The position numbers and the translations under genes are program-made. A DNA stretch of 64,000 nucleotides from UBA12170 sp964293475 (GTDB lineage: Bacteria > Bacteroidota > Bacteroidia > Bacteroidales > UBA12170). Location of the stretch: positions 26,081 through 90,080 of the forward strand of contig CAXYYJ010000017.1 in assembly GCA_964293475.1 (NCBI GenBank), in the 5' to 3' direction. Of this stretch, positions 44,065 to 53,163 are shown in pieces. How positions within the stretch are numbered: position 1 is the first letter of the stretch; every line of letters begins with the position of its first letter. A model generated the notes under the pieces. It searched no databases and was not told the origin of the DNA. It saw only the letters and a list, made by a program, of their open reading frames with translations.

Positions 44065-44400
44065 ATGAAAAACGGCAGAGATTTTAATGATTCACGAGAA
44101 GAACTGTATTCAAAAGCAGTGAAGGCTGGTAAACGCACGTATTTTTTCGATGTTAAGGCAACCAAATCCGATGATAAATACATCACCATCACCGAAAGTA
44201 AGCGTCGTTTCGACAACGATAACGGAAAATTCTCCTACGACAAGCATAAAATATTTCTATTTAAGGAGGATTTTGAAAAGTTTCTCGAAGGATTTCATGA
44301 AGCCGTTGGTTTTATCAATGGAGACGTGGTTCCTGATTCAGAAAATTACTCCAATTTAGATTCGCTCGACGATATTAATTTTGATGATTTGGAAAAATAG
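44065..44400 (+). CDS. DUF3276 family PUR-alpha-like nucleic-acid-binding protein
   Basis: A 111-aa protein whose central part (ELYSKAVKAGKRTYFFDVKAT, KYITITESKRRF, FSYDKHKIFLFKEDFEKFLEGF) matches the bacterial PUR/DUF3276 fold, which binds single-stranded DNA or RNA. The C-terminus is acidic. Start is ATG at 44065; the frame could open with TTG at 44059. It precedes parA by 190 bp. Confidence 0.88.
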   Translation: MKNGRDFNDSREELYSKAVKAGKRTYFFDVKATKSDDKYITITESKRRFDNDNGKFSYDKHKIFLFKEDFEKFLEGFHEAVGFINGDVVPDSENYSNLDSLDDINFDDLEK

Positions 44401-44559
44401 AATCAGCCGCTTTACTTAAATTAATTTCTTGTTATCCCTTCGAAATCAGGCTTTAACATGCATAATTCAGGACATTATAAACCTTCTGATTTTATGATAT
44501 TTCTGGTTGAAACCGGGGGACTTGTTAACAAAAAAAAACTACACATAGGTTAAATATTG

Positions 44560-44567
44560 TATTTTTG
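44560..44567 (+). promoter_or_regulatory. TAnnTTTG -7 box for parA
   Basis: TATTTTTG lies 25 bp before the parA ATG, predicting a leader of about 20 nt. It probably drives the parA-parB-DUF5683-dapB run. Confidence 0.5.
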
Positions 44568-44591
44568 TCGAAATAAAATCTTGATAATTTC

Positions 44592-45389
44592 ATGGCTAAA
44601 ATAATTTCTGTTGCCAATCAAAAAGGCGGGGTGGGCAAAACAACCACTGCAATAAATCTGGGTGCCGGATTAGCAGTTTTGGAACGAAAAACCCTCATCA
44701 TCGATGCCGATCCCCAGGCCAATGCCACCAGCGGTTTGGGCATCGATCCAAAAAATGTTCAAACCAGTGTTTATGAATGCATTATGGATGGCATTGACCC
44801 GCGTTCCATTGTCATGAACACCAACACCCCCAATCTGGATATCATTCCAGCCCATATCGACCTTGTTGGAGCCGAAATAGAAATGATAAACATGCCCAAC
44901 CGCGAGTTTATGCTCTCTAAAACCCTGGCATCCATTAGAAATGATTACGATTTTGTTATCATTGACTGCTCACCATCCTTAGGTTTAGTCACTGTGAATG
45001 CCCTGGTAGCCAGCGATTCGGTCATTATTCCTGTGCAATGCGAATATTTTGCTCTCGAAGGACTGGGGAAACTGCTCAATACCATTAAAATAGTTCAAAC
45101 CCGCCTGAATAAGGGTCTCGATATAGAAGGAATTCTACTCACCATGTACGATAACCGCTTGCGATTGTCGCGTCAGGTGGTGAAAGAAGTGAAAACACAT
45201 TTTCAAAAAATGGTTTTTAAAACCTTGATAAACAGAAATATAAAACTTAGTGAAGCCCCCAGCTTTGGTGAGACTGCCATTATGCACGATGCCACCAGCG
45301 TAGGAGCCATCAATTATCTGAATCTGGCCCGTGAAATTCTTCAGAAGAACAATATGACCGCCATGTCCAACGAACAGAAAAAATTGTAA
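44592..45389 (+). CDS. parA: Chromosome-partitioning ATPase ParA
   Basis: A 265-aa deviant-Walker ATPase (NQKGGVGKTTTAINLG at about residues 8-23, switch DADPQANATSGLG, DYDFVIIDCSPSLGLVT). It works with ParB to move origins. ParB starts 3 bp after it. Confidence 0.96.
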   Translation: MAKIISVANQKGGVGKTTTAINLGAGLAVLERKTLIIDADPQANATSGLGIDPKNVQTSVYECIMDGIDPRSIVMNTNTPNLDIIPAHIDLVGAEIEMINMPNREFMLSKTLASIRNDYDFVIIDCSPSLGLVTVNALVASDSVIIPVQCEYFALEGLGKLLNTIKIVQTRLNKGLDIEGILLTMYDNRLRLSRQVVKEVKTHFQKMVFKTLINRNIKLSEAPSFGETAIMHDATSVGAINYLNLAREILQKNNMTAMSNEQKKL

Positions 45390-45392
45390 AAG

Positions 45393-46286
45393 ATGAATAA
45401 AAAAAGAGCATTAGGAAGAGGACTAGACGCAATTCTATCGAGCCCCGATACTGATATTTCCTCTTCGGAAATTTCGGGGAATTATGTGGTGGGCGCAGTG
45501 GCCGAATTAAGTATGGATACCATAGAAACCAATCCGTTTCAACCCCGAACCGATTTCGATGAGTCTGCCCTGGAAGAATTGGCAGAATCCATTAAAAATC
45601 AGGGGATTATTCAACCCATCACCGTTCGTAAACTGGGTTATAATAAATATCAGCTCATCTCGGGCGAACGTAGATTTCGTGCTGCTAAAATTGCTGGCTT
45701 AACTTCAATTCCATCTTATATCCGTTTGGCCAACGATGAACAAATGCTCGAAATGGCGCTTGTGGAAAATATTCAGCGCGAAAACCTGAATGCCATTGAA
45801 ATAGGTATTAGCTATCAGCGACTTATCGACGAATGTGGCATAACTCAGGAAGAAGTGAGTAAGCGTGTGGGCAAAAACAGAAGTACCATCACCAACTATA
45901 TCCGCCTTTTAAAGCTTCCCGCAGAAATTCAGCTGGCTTTGCGTTCCAATCAAATCAGTATGGGACACGCCAGAGCGCTTATCAATGTTGAGAATCCTGT
46001 GGCTCAGCTTAAAATTCTCGAGAAGATTATCATGCAAAACCTTTCGGTGCGCGAAGTGGAAAAACTTGTAAAAGAGCTTTTGAATCCCCTTGGCAAATTG
46101 AAAGAGAAAATCATTGAACCTACCACCCCTGCCATGGTCGAATATAGCCGCAGAATTGGCGAAATAGTTGGAAAACAAATTTATGTGAAGCCCGGTAAAG
46201 GTGGGGGAGGAAAGCTTTCGTTCGATTTTCAATCGGAGGAAGACCTCAGAAAAATCATGCTTTCCATAACCGGAGGTCATGCCTGA
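45393..46286 (+). CDS. parB: ParB/RepB/Spo0J partition protein
   Basis: A 297-aa protein with a ParB CTPase domain (about 38-130; NPFQPRTDFDESALEELAESI and GERRFRAAKIAG), then a helix-turn-helix (KRVGKNRSTITNYIRLLKLP) and a C-terminal dimerisation part. It binds parS and spreads along DNA. No canonical parS palindrome was noticed in this window. Confidence 0.96.
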   Translation: MNKKRALGRGLDAILSSPDTDISSSEISGNYVVGAVAELSMDTIETNPFQPRTDFDESALEELAESIKNQGIIQPITVRKLGYNKYQLISGERRFRAAKIAGLTSIPSYIRLANDEQMLEMALVENIQRENLNAIEIGISYQRLIDECGITQEEVSKRVGKNRSTITNYIRLLKLPAEIQLALRSNQISMGHARALINVENPVAQLKILEKIIMQNLSVREVEKLVKELLNPLGKLKEKIIEPTTPAMVEYSRRIGEIVGKQIYVKPGKGGGGKLSFDFQSEEDLRKIMLSITGGHA

Positions 46287-46896
46287 TTTCAGGGCAATAG
46301 GAACGCTTAAAAGTTGGGGGAGCGCATTGGCATTATTAGTGGTGCTTTTTGTCTCGTCTACACAGTCATTTGCTCAGCAAACTGAGAAACTTGGTTTACG
46401 CAACGACTCAGTTTATCGTTATTTTCCCAAACATTCCCCCGTAAAAGCTACCTGGATGTCGGCTGCCTTGCCGGGGTTGGGTCAGTATTACAATGGTCAG
46501 TATTGGAAAATTCCCATTATTTACGCGGGTTTTAGCACATTTGCCTTTTTCGTAGGTCAAAACCGTTACGAGTTTAATCGTTTTCGTGAAGCCTATGCAC
46601 TGAGTGTGGAAATCACAGAAGGCCAAATCACAGGAAATGCTTTGGTTGACAATTATTCAAGTGCGCAACTTTTAACTCAGCGGGAGTATTATCAAAGCAG
46701 TCTCGAACTGAGCTACATCCTAACCGGAGTTTTCTATATCCTTCAAATTGTGGATGCTACCGTTGATGCACATCTCTATAATTTTAATATAGACGATGAT
46801 TTAACCTTTCAAATCCAACCCCTGATTATTCCCGACCATCGGGGGATGAAGATTGCCCCGGGCATCGGAATACGTTATACAATTTCAACTCAATGA
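46279..46896 (+). CDS. DUF5683 membrane protein
   Basis: A 205-aa protein with a signal-like first helix (about 11-32) and a conserved small-membrane core (WMSAALPGLGQYYNGQYWKIPIIYAGF), typical of DUF5683 found next to parB and dapB in Bacteroidota. Function unknown. It overlaps parB by 8 bp and dapB by 4 bp, so it sits in the same operon. Confidence 0.85.
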   Translation: MPDFRAIGTLKSWGSALALLVVLFVSSTQSFAQQTEKLGLRNDSVYRYFPKHSPVKATWMSAALPGLGQYYNGQYWKIPIIYAGFSTFAFFVGQNRYEFNRFREAYALSVEITEGQITGNALVDNYSSAQLLTQREYYQSSLELSYILTGVFYILQIVDATVDAHLYNFNIDDDLTFQIQPLIIPDHRGMKIAPGIGIRYTISTQ

Positions 46897-47630
46897 TGAT
46901 GAATAATCTAAGGATTGCATTGATTGGCTATGGAAAAATGGGAAAAGCCATTGAAAAGTATGCCATTGAAAAAAATCATGAAATAGTAGCTGTGATTGAT
47001 AATCCATCTGACTGGACCGAAAAGCAGCAAGCATTATCCGCTGCAGATGTGGCCATTGATTTTAGTATTCCTCAGGCTGCGCTTTCAAATATTGATAACT
47101 GTTTGAAAATCAATTTACCATTGGTGCTTGGAACCACTGGTTGGTACGAAAACCTGCCACAGATTCAGGAAGTAACAGAAAAGTCGGGGGGTGCTATATT
47201 GTGGGCCAGTAATTTTAGTTTGGGAGTTCATATTCTCTTTCATATGAATGCCCGGCTGGCCGATATAATGAATCGTTATCCCGAATATTCCCCAAAAATT
47301 CATGAGATTCATCATACCCAAAAGCTCGATGCTCCATCCGGCACAGCCATTCAGCTGGCCAATGGAGTTTTGCAATCCTATCCAGAGCTAAATGGTTGGT
47401 ATTTGGCTGAAAATGAGAGTTCTAAACCCAATTTGCTTCCTGTTTTCAGCGATCGAATTGGCAATGTAACCGGGACTCACCATATCAGTTACAGCAGTTC
47501 AGTTGATAAGATAACCATTTCACACGAAGCCAATAACAGAGAAGGTTTTGTTTTAGGCGCCGTGATGGCAGCAGAATGGCTGGTGGGTAAACATGGATTT
47601 TTTACAATGAAAGATGTTTTAGGTTTCTAA
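46893..47630 (+). CDS. dapB: 4-hydroxy-tetrahydrodipicolinate reductase
   Basis: A 245-aa enzyme of the diaminopimelate/lysine branch. It has the NAD(P) motif ALIGYGKMGKAIEKYA, FSIPQAAL, and the catalytic segment HHTQKLDAPSGTAIQLA. Three ATG codons in a row (46893, 46896, 46899) make the exact start uncertain; the first gives an ATGA overlap with DUF5683. Confidence 0.95.
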   Translation: MMMNNLRIALIGYGKMGKAIEKYAIEKNHEIVAVIDNPSDWTEKQQALSAADVAIDFSIPQAALSNIDNCLKINLPLVLGTTGWYENLPQIQEVTEKSGGAILWASNFSLGVHILFHMNARLADIMNRYPEYSPKIHEIHHTQKLDAPSGTAIQLANGVLQSYPELNGWYLAENESSKPNLLPVFSDRIGNVTGTHHISYSSSVDKITISHEANNREGFVLGAVMAAEWLVGKHGFFTMKDVLGF

Positions 47631-47647
47631 TAAATTTCTAAGATAGT

Positions 47648-48100
47648 ATGCCAGGAAAAAAGTTTTTTTTGCTTGTGAATCTTATCAGTTTCCTCATTCT
47701 AGGGGGAAGCGGATTGGTCATGTTTTTTGCTTTTCAGGATTCGGTATTTCATAAAACACTGGGAATGAATCAGCAGGAGTGGCTTTCCATTCACACCATG
47801 TTTGCTTCGGTTACTGTGGTTTCAATTTTTTATCATGTGGCCGAGCGATGGCATTGGGTAGAACAGGTAATTTTGCGCAAGTCGAAAGCACCCGTAACAT
47901 CTGAAATAAAAAGTAAAAGAAGAATTAATACCTGGCTTATCATCATTTTTTCATTAACAGCCACCACAGGCTTTATCAACTGGATACTCGATGGTGACTG
48001 CGAAGCCTGCGTTTATATTCACAATAAATTTGGATTGGTCCTTTGGCTCGTCATTCTTGTGCATCTTTATAAGCATCGCTATATCCTTAAAAAACAATAA
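47648..48100 (+). CDS. Four-helix membrane protein with candidate heme histidines (DUF4405-like)
   Basis: A 150-aa protein with helices at about 7-29, 48-66, 93-111 and 127-145. Histidines lie in helix 2 (IHTMFASVTVVSIFYHVAERWHW) and helix 4 (HNKFGLVLWLVILVHLYKH), at spacings resembling bis-His cytochrome b-type proteins of the DUF4405 family. Heme binding is inferred. It follows dapB by 17 bp. Confidence 0.68.
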   Translation: MPGKKFFLLVNLISFLILGGSGLVMFFAFQDSVFHKTLGMNQQEWLSIHTMFASVTVVSIFYHVAERWHWVEQVILRKSKAPVTSEIKSKRRINTWLIIIFSLTATTGFINWILDGDCEACVYIHNKFGLVLWLVILVHLYKHRYILKKQ

Positions 48101-48183
48101 TTTATACTTTTTATTGTTGGAAATGCAGTCTTGAATCGGGCTGAAAAAGTTAATCCAACACAAGCAGGAAACTTAAAATAGCC

Positions 48184-48207
48184 AAGAAAAAAGCACCAAA
48201 ATGCTTT
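48184..48207 (-). terminator. Probable terminator of thrA
   Basis: On the minus strand AAAGCA (48207 to 48202) pairs with TGCTTT (48195 to 48190) across 6 nt, followed by T residues. It is 32 bp beyond the thrA stop. Short stem. Confidence 0.5.
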
Positions 48208-48238
48208 GATGCTTTCACATGAATCTTTCTATAATTCT

Positions 48239-50656
48239 TTATTTCTTCTCCGCAACTCGGAGCAAATCTCCAAAAACTCCTCGAGCTGTTACCTCTGCTC
48301 CAGCGCCTGCACCCTGAATAACTATAGGGTTTTCGCCATAGCTGTCCGTAAAAATTTCGAAAATTGAATTGGAGCCGCTAAGTTGCCCCAACGCACTGTT
48401 TTTCGGAACGCTAACCAAACTAACATCAAGAATTCCTTTGCTCAACTGCAAATCGCCGTGCAAATCGCCCACATATCTCAATACATGATTTTCTTTCTGG
48501 CTCTGCTTTATTTCGTCGAAGGGTTTGTCGAGTTCTTCCAGTTTCTGAAGAAAATTTTCAGTATTTCCTGAAGATAACTCGTTTGGAATCAGGTTTTTTA
48601 TTTGAATGTCTTTCATTTCGTTTTCCAAATCGAGTTCGCGGGCCAAAATGAGTAGCTTTCGCGCCACATCGTTTCCGCACAGGTCTTCTCTGGGGTCGGG
48701 CTCGGTATATCCTTTGGCCATGGCCTCTTTAACAATGGTTGAGAATTTTTTATCAGATTCGGAGAAATTGTTAAAGATATAGCTCAGCGAACCCGAAAAT
48801 ACGCCCTTGATTCGCGTTATATTTTCGCCCGACTCATGGAGCAATTTTATGGTATCGATAAGTGGTAAACCTGCGCCAACATTGGTTTCGTAGAGATATT
48901 GCCGATGATATTGCTTCAAACATTCCCGCAGTTTTTTATAGTATCCAAAATCGATGGTATTGGCAATTTTGTTCGACGAAATTAAATCGAAACCACCTTC
49001 AATAAGTGGGATATAATTATCCACAAGCTGGTTGCTTGCAGTGTTGTCAATGGCAATCAGATTTTCGAGATGGTGCTGTTTGGCAAATTCAATCACCTGA
49101 TTTACAGATTCATGCTGAATTAGTGAATTTTCGTAATCACTGAGCCAGGCCTCCGAAACTCCATGTTTAGCAAACAGGATTTTTTGGGTTCCAGCCACAG
49201 CAAAGATATTGAGACGGATTTCTTTTCTTTTCAGGATTTGACTTTGACTTTTAAGAATTTGATTTATTAAAGAGCCCCCAACATTTCCCTTTCCAAAAAT
49301 GGCAATATTGATATTTTTTGCCACTCCAAATATTTGAGAATGAATGGTGTTAACAGCTTTGTTCACATTATTGTTTTCAATCACAAGGCTGATATTGCTT
49401 CCCGCAATATTGTTGTTGATAAGCAGAATTTCGATGTCGTTTTTTACCAGAGATTGCAAAGCCGATGAAAATCCATTCAAACTCTCACCAATCAAGCTAA
49501 CCACCGAAATTTGGGGGATGGCCGATATGGTGCTGATGTCGTTTTCTTTCAGCTCGTTGGCAAATTCCTGCTTCAGGGCTTGAACAGCTTTGCCCGAGTC
49601 GGCTTGGGAAACCACCAGTCCTACGCCTCGTTCCGAACTTCCTTGCGAAACCACCCCAATATTGATGTTTTCGCGGCCTAATGTGTTGAAAATCCGTGCA
49701 TCTATTCCTGTTTTACCCAATAAACCTTTTCCTTCCAAATTTATAATGCTCACATCTTTTTGAACAGAAATTGATTTGACTCCTTTGTTGGGCGTATTGT
49801 TGCTGATAAGCGTGCCTAAGCTATTGGTGTTGAAGGTATTGAGAATTCGCAGGGGAATATTGTTTTCGAGCAAAGGCACAATGGTTTTAGCATGAAGAAT
49901 GGATGCTCCAAAACTGGCCAGCTCATTGGCTTCCTGATAGCTGATATGGCCAAGAATTCTGGCGTCTTCCACAAGCTCCGGATTGGCGGTGTAAATACCA
50001 TCAACATGTGTGTAGTTCTGAAATTCGCTGGCATTCAGGTATTTTGCTAAGAGAGCAGCCGAATAATTGCTGCCGTTTCTGCCCAAGGTGGTGGTATTCC
50101 CCTTTTTGTCGGATGCAATAAAACCTGTGACAATGGGCAAAATTCCAGGGGGAAAATTGTTGAAATATTCCTGAGTTTTTTTGGCTGATAAATCTTCGAT
50201 GATATGTGCGCTGCCGAATTTGCTATCAGTCACCAACAAATTCCTGCTATCAACAGAAAGGCATTGAATTCCTTGCTGTTGGAGCAAAAATGCTACCGAT
50301 TTCACGGCTAGTAATTCTCCCTGTGCCAATACCAAATCTTTTATTTTTGGGCTATAATCTTCTACTAGTCTTACCCCTTCGAAAATTTTTTCCAGTAGGT
50401 TGAATTCAGCTTGAAAATCAAGTTGTGGACAAGGCTCTTGCTGATAGGTTTTAAAATTTCGCCAAAGATTCTTATAATCAATGTTTTGCTGGGCTTTGTC
50501 CAATAGGATTTCCAATTCATCGGTTGCATTTCCGCGGGCAGAAAGCACCAGAATAAACTTTTCGTCCAATCTGATTTTTGTAGAAATAATATCCAAAACA
50601 GCATTTAATCCTGCTCCATTGGCGAGAGATTTTCCCCCGAATTTTATAATTTTCAT
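48239..50656 (-). CDS. thrA: Bifunctional aspartate kinase/homoserine dehydrogenase I
   Basis: An 805-aa fusion. The N-terminal aspartate kinase (about 1-290) begins KIIKFGGKSLANGAGL, where many homologues have KFGGTS. Two ACT-like regulatory segments (about 315-455; INIGVVSQGSSERGVGLVV, ISVVSLIGESLNGFSSAL) follow. The C-terminal homoserine dehydrogenase has a Rossmann motif (NIAIFGKGNVGGSLINQIL) and GYTEPDPREDLCGNDVARKL. It makes homoserine for the methionine and threonine branches. It is 133 bp downstream of metX on the same strand and may be part of the attenuated transcript. A 7-bp dyad (ATCACTT/AAGTGAT) lies in that gap without a T-tract. Confidence 0.96.
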   Translation of the reverse strand: MKIIKFGGKSLANGAGLNAVLDIISTKIRLDEKFILVLSARGNATDELEILLDKAQQNIDYKNLWRNFKTYQQEPCPQLDFQAEFNLLEKIFEGVRLVEDYSPKIKDLVLAQGELLAVKSVAFLLQQQGIQCLSVDSRNLLVTDSKFGSAHIIEDLSAKKTQEYFNNFPPGILPIVTGFIASDKKGNTTTLGRNGSNYSAALLAKYLNASEFQNYTHVDGIYTANPELVEDARILGHISYQEANELASFGASILHAKTIVPLLENNIPLRILNTFNTNSLGTLISNNTPNKGVKSISVQKDVSIINLEGKGLLGKTGIDARIFNTLGRENINIGVVSQGSSERGVGLVVSQADSGKAVQALKQEFANELKENDISTISAIPQISVVSLIGESLNGFSSALQSLVKNDIEILLINNNIAGSNISLVIENNNVNKAVNTIHSQIFGVAKNINIAIFGKGNVGGSLINQILKSQSQILKRKEIRLNIFAVAGTQKILFAKHGVSEAWLSDYENSLIQHESVNQVIEFAKQHHLENLIAIDNTASNQLVDNYIPLIEGGFDLISSNKIANTIDFGYYKKLRECLKQYHRQYLYETNVGAGLPLIDTIKLLHESGENITRIKGVFSGSLSYIFNNFSESDKKFSTIVKEAMAKGYTEPDPREDLCGNDVARKLLILARELDLENEMKDIQIKNLIPNELSSGNTENFLQKLEELDKPFDEIKQSQKENHVLRYVGDLHGDLQLSKGILDVSLVSVPKNSALGQLSGSNSIFEIFTDSYGENPIVIQGAGAGAEVTARGVFGDLLRVAEKK

Positions 50657-50789
50657 AGTTATTGTGCATTTTATTTTGAACTAACGCATTGAAGTAGTGG
50701 CTCCAATGAAAGCTCTGAATCATTTAAAAAATTTTAGAAATAACAATCACTTATAAAAGTGATGTGGAAAGTGACGCTGATTTTAGAGT

Positions 50790-51767
50790 TTACCTGGTTG
50801 CGAAAATAGGTTCCAGAAATCGTATAAGTTGTTCAAATTCAATAAGAAAAGCATCGTGGCCATGAATAGATTTTATTTCGTGGTACTGATTGCGGATATT
50901 CAGTTGATCGAGCATTTCTTTGGTCCGGTAAGTTTCTTCGGGGACAAAAAGAAAGTCGGTGTCAATGGCAATTTGAACAATGGTAGATTTTATAGGCTTC
51001 ACCGCCTCTTCAAAGGTGTCTTTATGGGAGGTAATGTCTAAGGTAGTCAGCAGATGAGTCATCATTTGATAGGCTGTGAATTCAAACCTTTTTTCGAGCT
51101 TTATTCCGTGATGCCTAAACCACGATTCCACATTATAAAGGCTTTCATCGGCGGTTTTTGTACGGTTGAATTTAGCCTGAATGGACTGTGGAGTTCTGTA
51201 AAACATCATGGCCATCATCCGTGCAAGTTCCAAAGGTTTTGCGGAATGTTGCAGAATCTGCATCTGAATATAGTTAAAACCTATAATCCAATCGCATGAT
51301 TGCCAGTAGGTTGCCACTGGAATTACATATTCCGTCATCTCCGGTTCTAAAACTGCCATTTCCCAGGCCAATCCACCCCCCAAACTTCCCCCAATTACAG
51401 CAAAAAGTTTTTCAATCCCAATTCCATGCAGCGCTTTAATAAATAATTGTGCGACATCCCGGGTTGTATAACTCTCAAAATCAGTGATTAGGCAGCCATC
51501 ATAGGCATTTCCGGGAATGTTAAAAGCAATTACCGTGTAGCGAAGCGTATCGATGAGTTTTCCATCGCCAACTATGGTTTTCCACCAGCCCTTTTCCGCG
51601 CTTATTAGGTCGGAGTTTCCTGTGAGCGCATGGTTCACGAGCACCACAGGCGCTGTGTGCAGCGGTTTTCCAAAAACCTCGTAGGTTAGGGTAATTTGTG
51701 GAATATTGATCCCGCGTGACGTGATGAAATCTACAATCTGGTAGGTTAACAATTCTGGTCTCATCAA
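50790..51767 (-). CDS. metX: Homoserine O-acetyltransferase, alpha/beta hydrolase
   Basis: A 325-aa enzyme converting homoserine and acetyl-CoA to O-acetylhomoserine. It has VVLVNHALTGNSD, the nucleophile elbow VIGGSLGGGLAWEMA, an Asp in IAIDTDFLFVPEE and the catalytic His in IHGHDAFLIE. It overlaps metY by 4 bp (ATGA), so the two are translationally coupled. Acyl specificity (acetyl or succinyl) is assumed from family and from metY downstream in the pathway. Confidence 0.94.
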   Translation of the reverse strand: MMRPELLTYQIVDFITSRGINIPQITLTYEVFGKPLHTAPVVLVNHALTGNSDLISAEKGWWKTIVGDGKLIDTLRYTVIAFNIPGNAYDGCLITDFESYTTRDVAQLFIKALHGIGIEKLFAVIGGSLGGGLAWEMAVLEPEMTEYVIPVATYWQSCDWIIGFNYIQMQILQHSAKPLELARMMAMMFYRTPQSIQAKFNRTKTADESLYNVESWFRHHGIKLEKRFEFTAYQMMTHLLTTLDITSHKDTFEEAVKPIKSTIVQIAIDTDFLFVPEETYRTKEMLDQLNIRNQYHEIKSIHGHDAFLIEFEQLIRFLEPIFATR

Positions 51768-53038
51768 ATATGCTTTAGTGCTTGTAATATATCAGATTTC
51801 AAATCTACAATATCTTCAAGACCTACCGATAAGCGGATTAAATCTTTTGATACGCCTGTAGACACTTGTTGCTCAGGCGATAGCTGTTGATGTGTGGTGC
51901 TGGCCGGATGAATAATCAATGATTTGGTGTCACCAATATTGGCCAAAAGAGAGAAAAGTTTGGTGGCGTTGGCAAATTTTCTGGCTGCATCAAACCCACC
52001 CTTGAGCCCAAAAGTAACAATTCCGCTTTGGCCTTTGGGAAGGTATCTTTGGGCAAGCGGGTAGTAGGGGCTCGATTTTAATCCAGGATAATTTACCCAG
52101 GCAACTTCTTCAAGGGTTTGAAGCCATTCTGCCAGCTGCAAAGCATTTTTAGAGTGTTGAGCAATTCTCAATTCTAATGTCTCGAGCCCCTGTATGATTT
52201 GAAAGGCATTAAAAGGACTTAAGGCTCCACCAAAATCCCGCAATCCTTCAACTCTGAGCTTGGTAATAAAAGCAGAATTCCCCATTTTCTCGGCATAAAT
52301 TAATCCATGGTAGCCCTTTGAAGGCTCTGTGAATTCAGGGAATTTGCCCGATGACCAGTCGAAATTTCCCGCATCAATCACTGCTCCACCCAGCGAAGTT
52401 CCATTGCCGGTGATATACTTTGTGAGCGAGTGAATCACAAGATTTGCCCCGTATTGTATAGGATTCAGAAGGCTTGGGGAAGCCACAGTATTGTCCACGA
52501 TTAGCGGAATTTTAAAATCGCTGGCAATCTGAGCAATTTCGGCTATATCGAGTACATCGAGTTTTGGATTTCCCAGCGATTCGATAAAGATGGCTTTGGT
52601 TTGGTTGGTGATGGCGCTGCGAAAATTGTTAATATTCGCTGGATCCACAAAGGTTGTCGTGATGCCAAACCGAGACAAAGTAACATTGAGTAGATTGTAG
52701 GTTCCGCCATAGAGACTGCTCGATGCAACAATATGATCGTCAGTTTTTAGCAGTGTGAGCAGAGTAGTGGATATGGCTGCAGTGCCCGAAGCAAATACGG
52801 CAGCGCCTATTCCGCCTTCAAGAGCTGCGAGTCGCTGCTCCAAAACATCGTTGGTGGGGTTATTTAAGCGGGTGTAAATATATCCGGGCGCTTTGAGCTC
52901 GAATAATTCGGTCGCATGTTCGGAGCTGTCGAAAACATAGGAAGTTGTTTGATAAACAGGAACCGCTCTTGTTCCCTGAGTAAGTTTGGTGTTATGTCCT
53001 GCATGTAAAGCTTTGCTTGCTGTTTTTAAATGTTCCAT
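51764..53038 (-). CDS. metY: O-acetylhomoserine aminocarboxypropyltransferase (sulfhydrylase)
   Basis: A 424-aa PLP enzyme making homocysteine from O-acetylhomoserine and sulfide. The family N-terminus is TASKALHAGHNTKLTQGTRA. PLP Lys is in VIHSLTKYITGNGTSLGG, and GLEDIVDLKSDILQAL closes the protein. The frame is open to an ATG at 53194, but that extension overlaps the second leader peptide and the attenuator terminator, and none of it looks like MetY. MEHLKTASKALHAG at 53038 is the start. Expression should depend on escape from two upstream terminators. Confidence 0.95.
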   Translation of the reverse strand: MEHLKTASKALHAGHNTKLTQGTRAVPVYQTTSYVFDSSEHATELFELKAPGYIYTRLNNPTNDVLEQRLAALEGGIGAAVFASGTAAISTTLLTLLKTDDHIVASSSLYGGTYNLLNVTLSRFGITTTFVDPANINNFRSAITNQTKAIFIESLGNPKLDVLDIAEIAQIASDFKIPLIVDNTVASPSLLNPIQYGANLVIHSLTKYITGNGTSLGGAVIDAGNFDWSSGKFPEFTEPSKGYHGLIYAEKMGNSAFITKLRVEGLRDFGGALSPFNAFQIIQGLETLELRIAQHSKNALQLAEWLQTLEEVAWVNYPGLKSSPYYPLAQRYLPKGQSGIVTFGLKGGFDAARKFANATKLFSLLANIGDTKSLIIHPASTTHQQLSPEQQVSTGVSKDLIRLSVGLEDIVDLKSDILQALKHI

Positions 53039-53092
53039 TTTGGTTGTTTTATTTGTTGTTATGTTATTTCGTTTGGGATTCATTTTTTTAGC

Positions 53093-53130
53093 AAAAAAAA
53101 ATCCCTTTGGTTCGACTTGGGCCAAAGGGA
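53093..53130 (-). terminator. Attenuator terminator 2, upstream of metY
   Basis: On the minus strand TCCCTTTGG (53130 to 53122) and CCAAAGGGA (53110 to 53102) form a perfect 9-bp stem with an 11-nt loop, then nine T residues (53101 to 53093). It lies 54 bp before the metY start. Confidence 0.9.
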
Positions 53131-53163
53131 CTTTTGCTGGATTATATTCCGTCATTTTTGGCC
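53120..53163 (-). promoter_or_regulatory. Predicted antiterminator pairing overlapping terminator 2
   Basis: In the minus-strand RNA, GGCCAAA (53163 to 53157, codons 24-26 of leader peptide 2) can pair with UUUGGCC (53126 to 53120), which overlaps the 5' arm of terminator 2. The two structures exclude each other. A ribosome held on the Met run leaves GGCCAAA free; one that reaches the stop codon covers it. Confidence 0.65.

Noticed and set aside
44592..46286. parS site close to parAB
   Set aside because: I looked for a 16-bp parS-like palindrome (TGTTTCACGTGAAACA or close forms) around parAB and saw none. The TACGTG-N3-CACGTA dyad at 12335 is shorter and has a spacer.
50517..50723. Open frame upstream of thrA as a leader peptide
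   Set aside because: It runs into thrA in another frame, is not rich in any one amino acid, and no terminator follows it.
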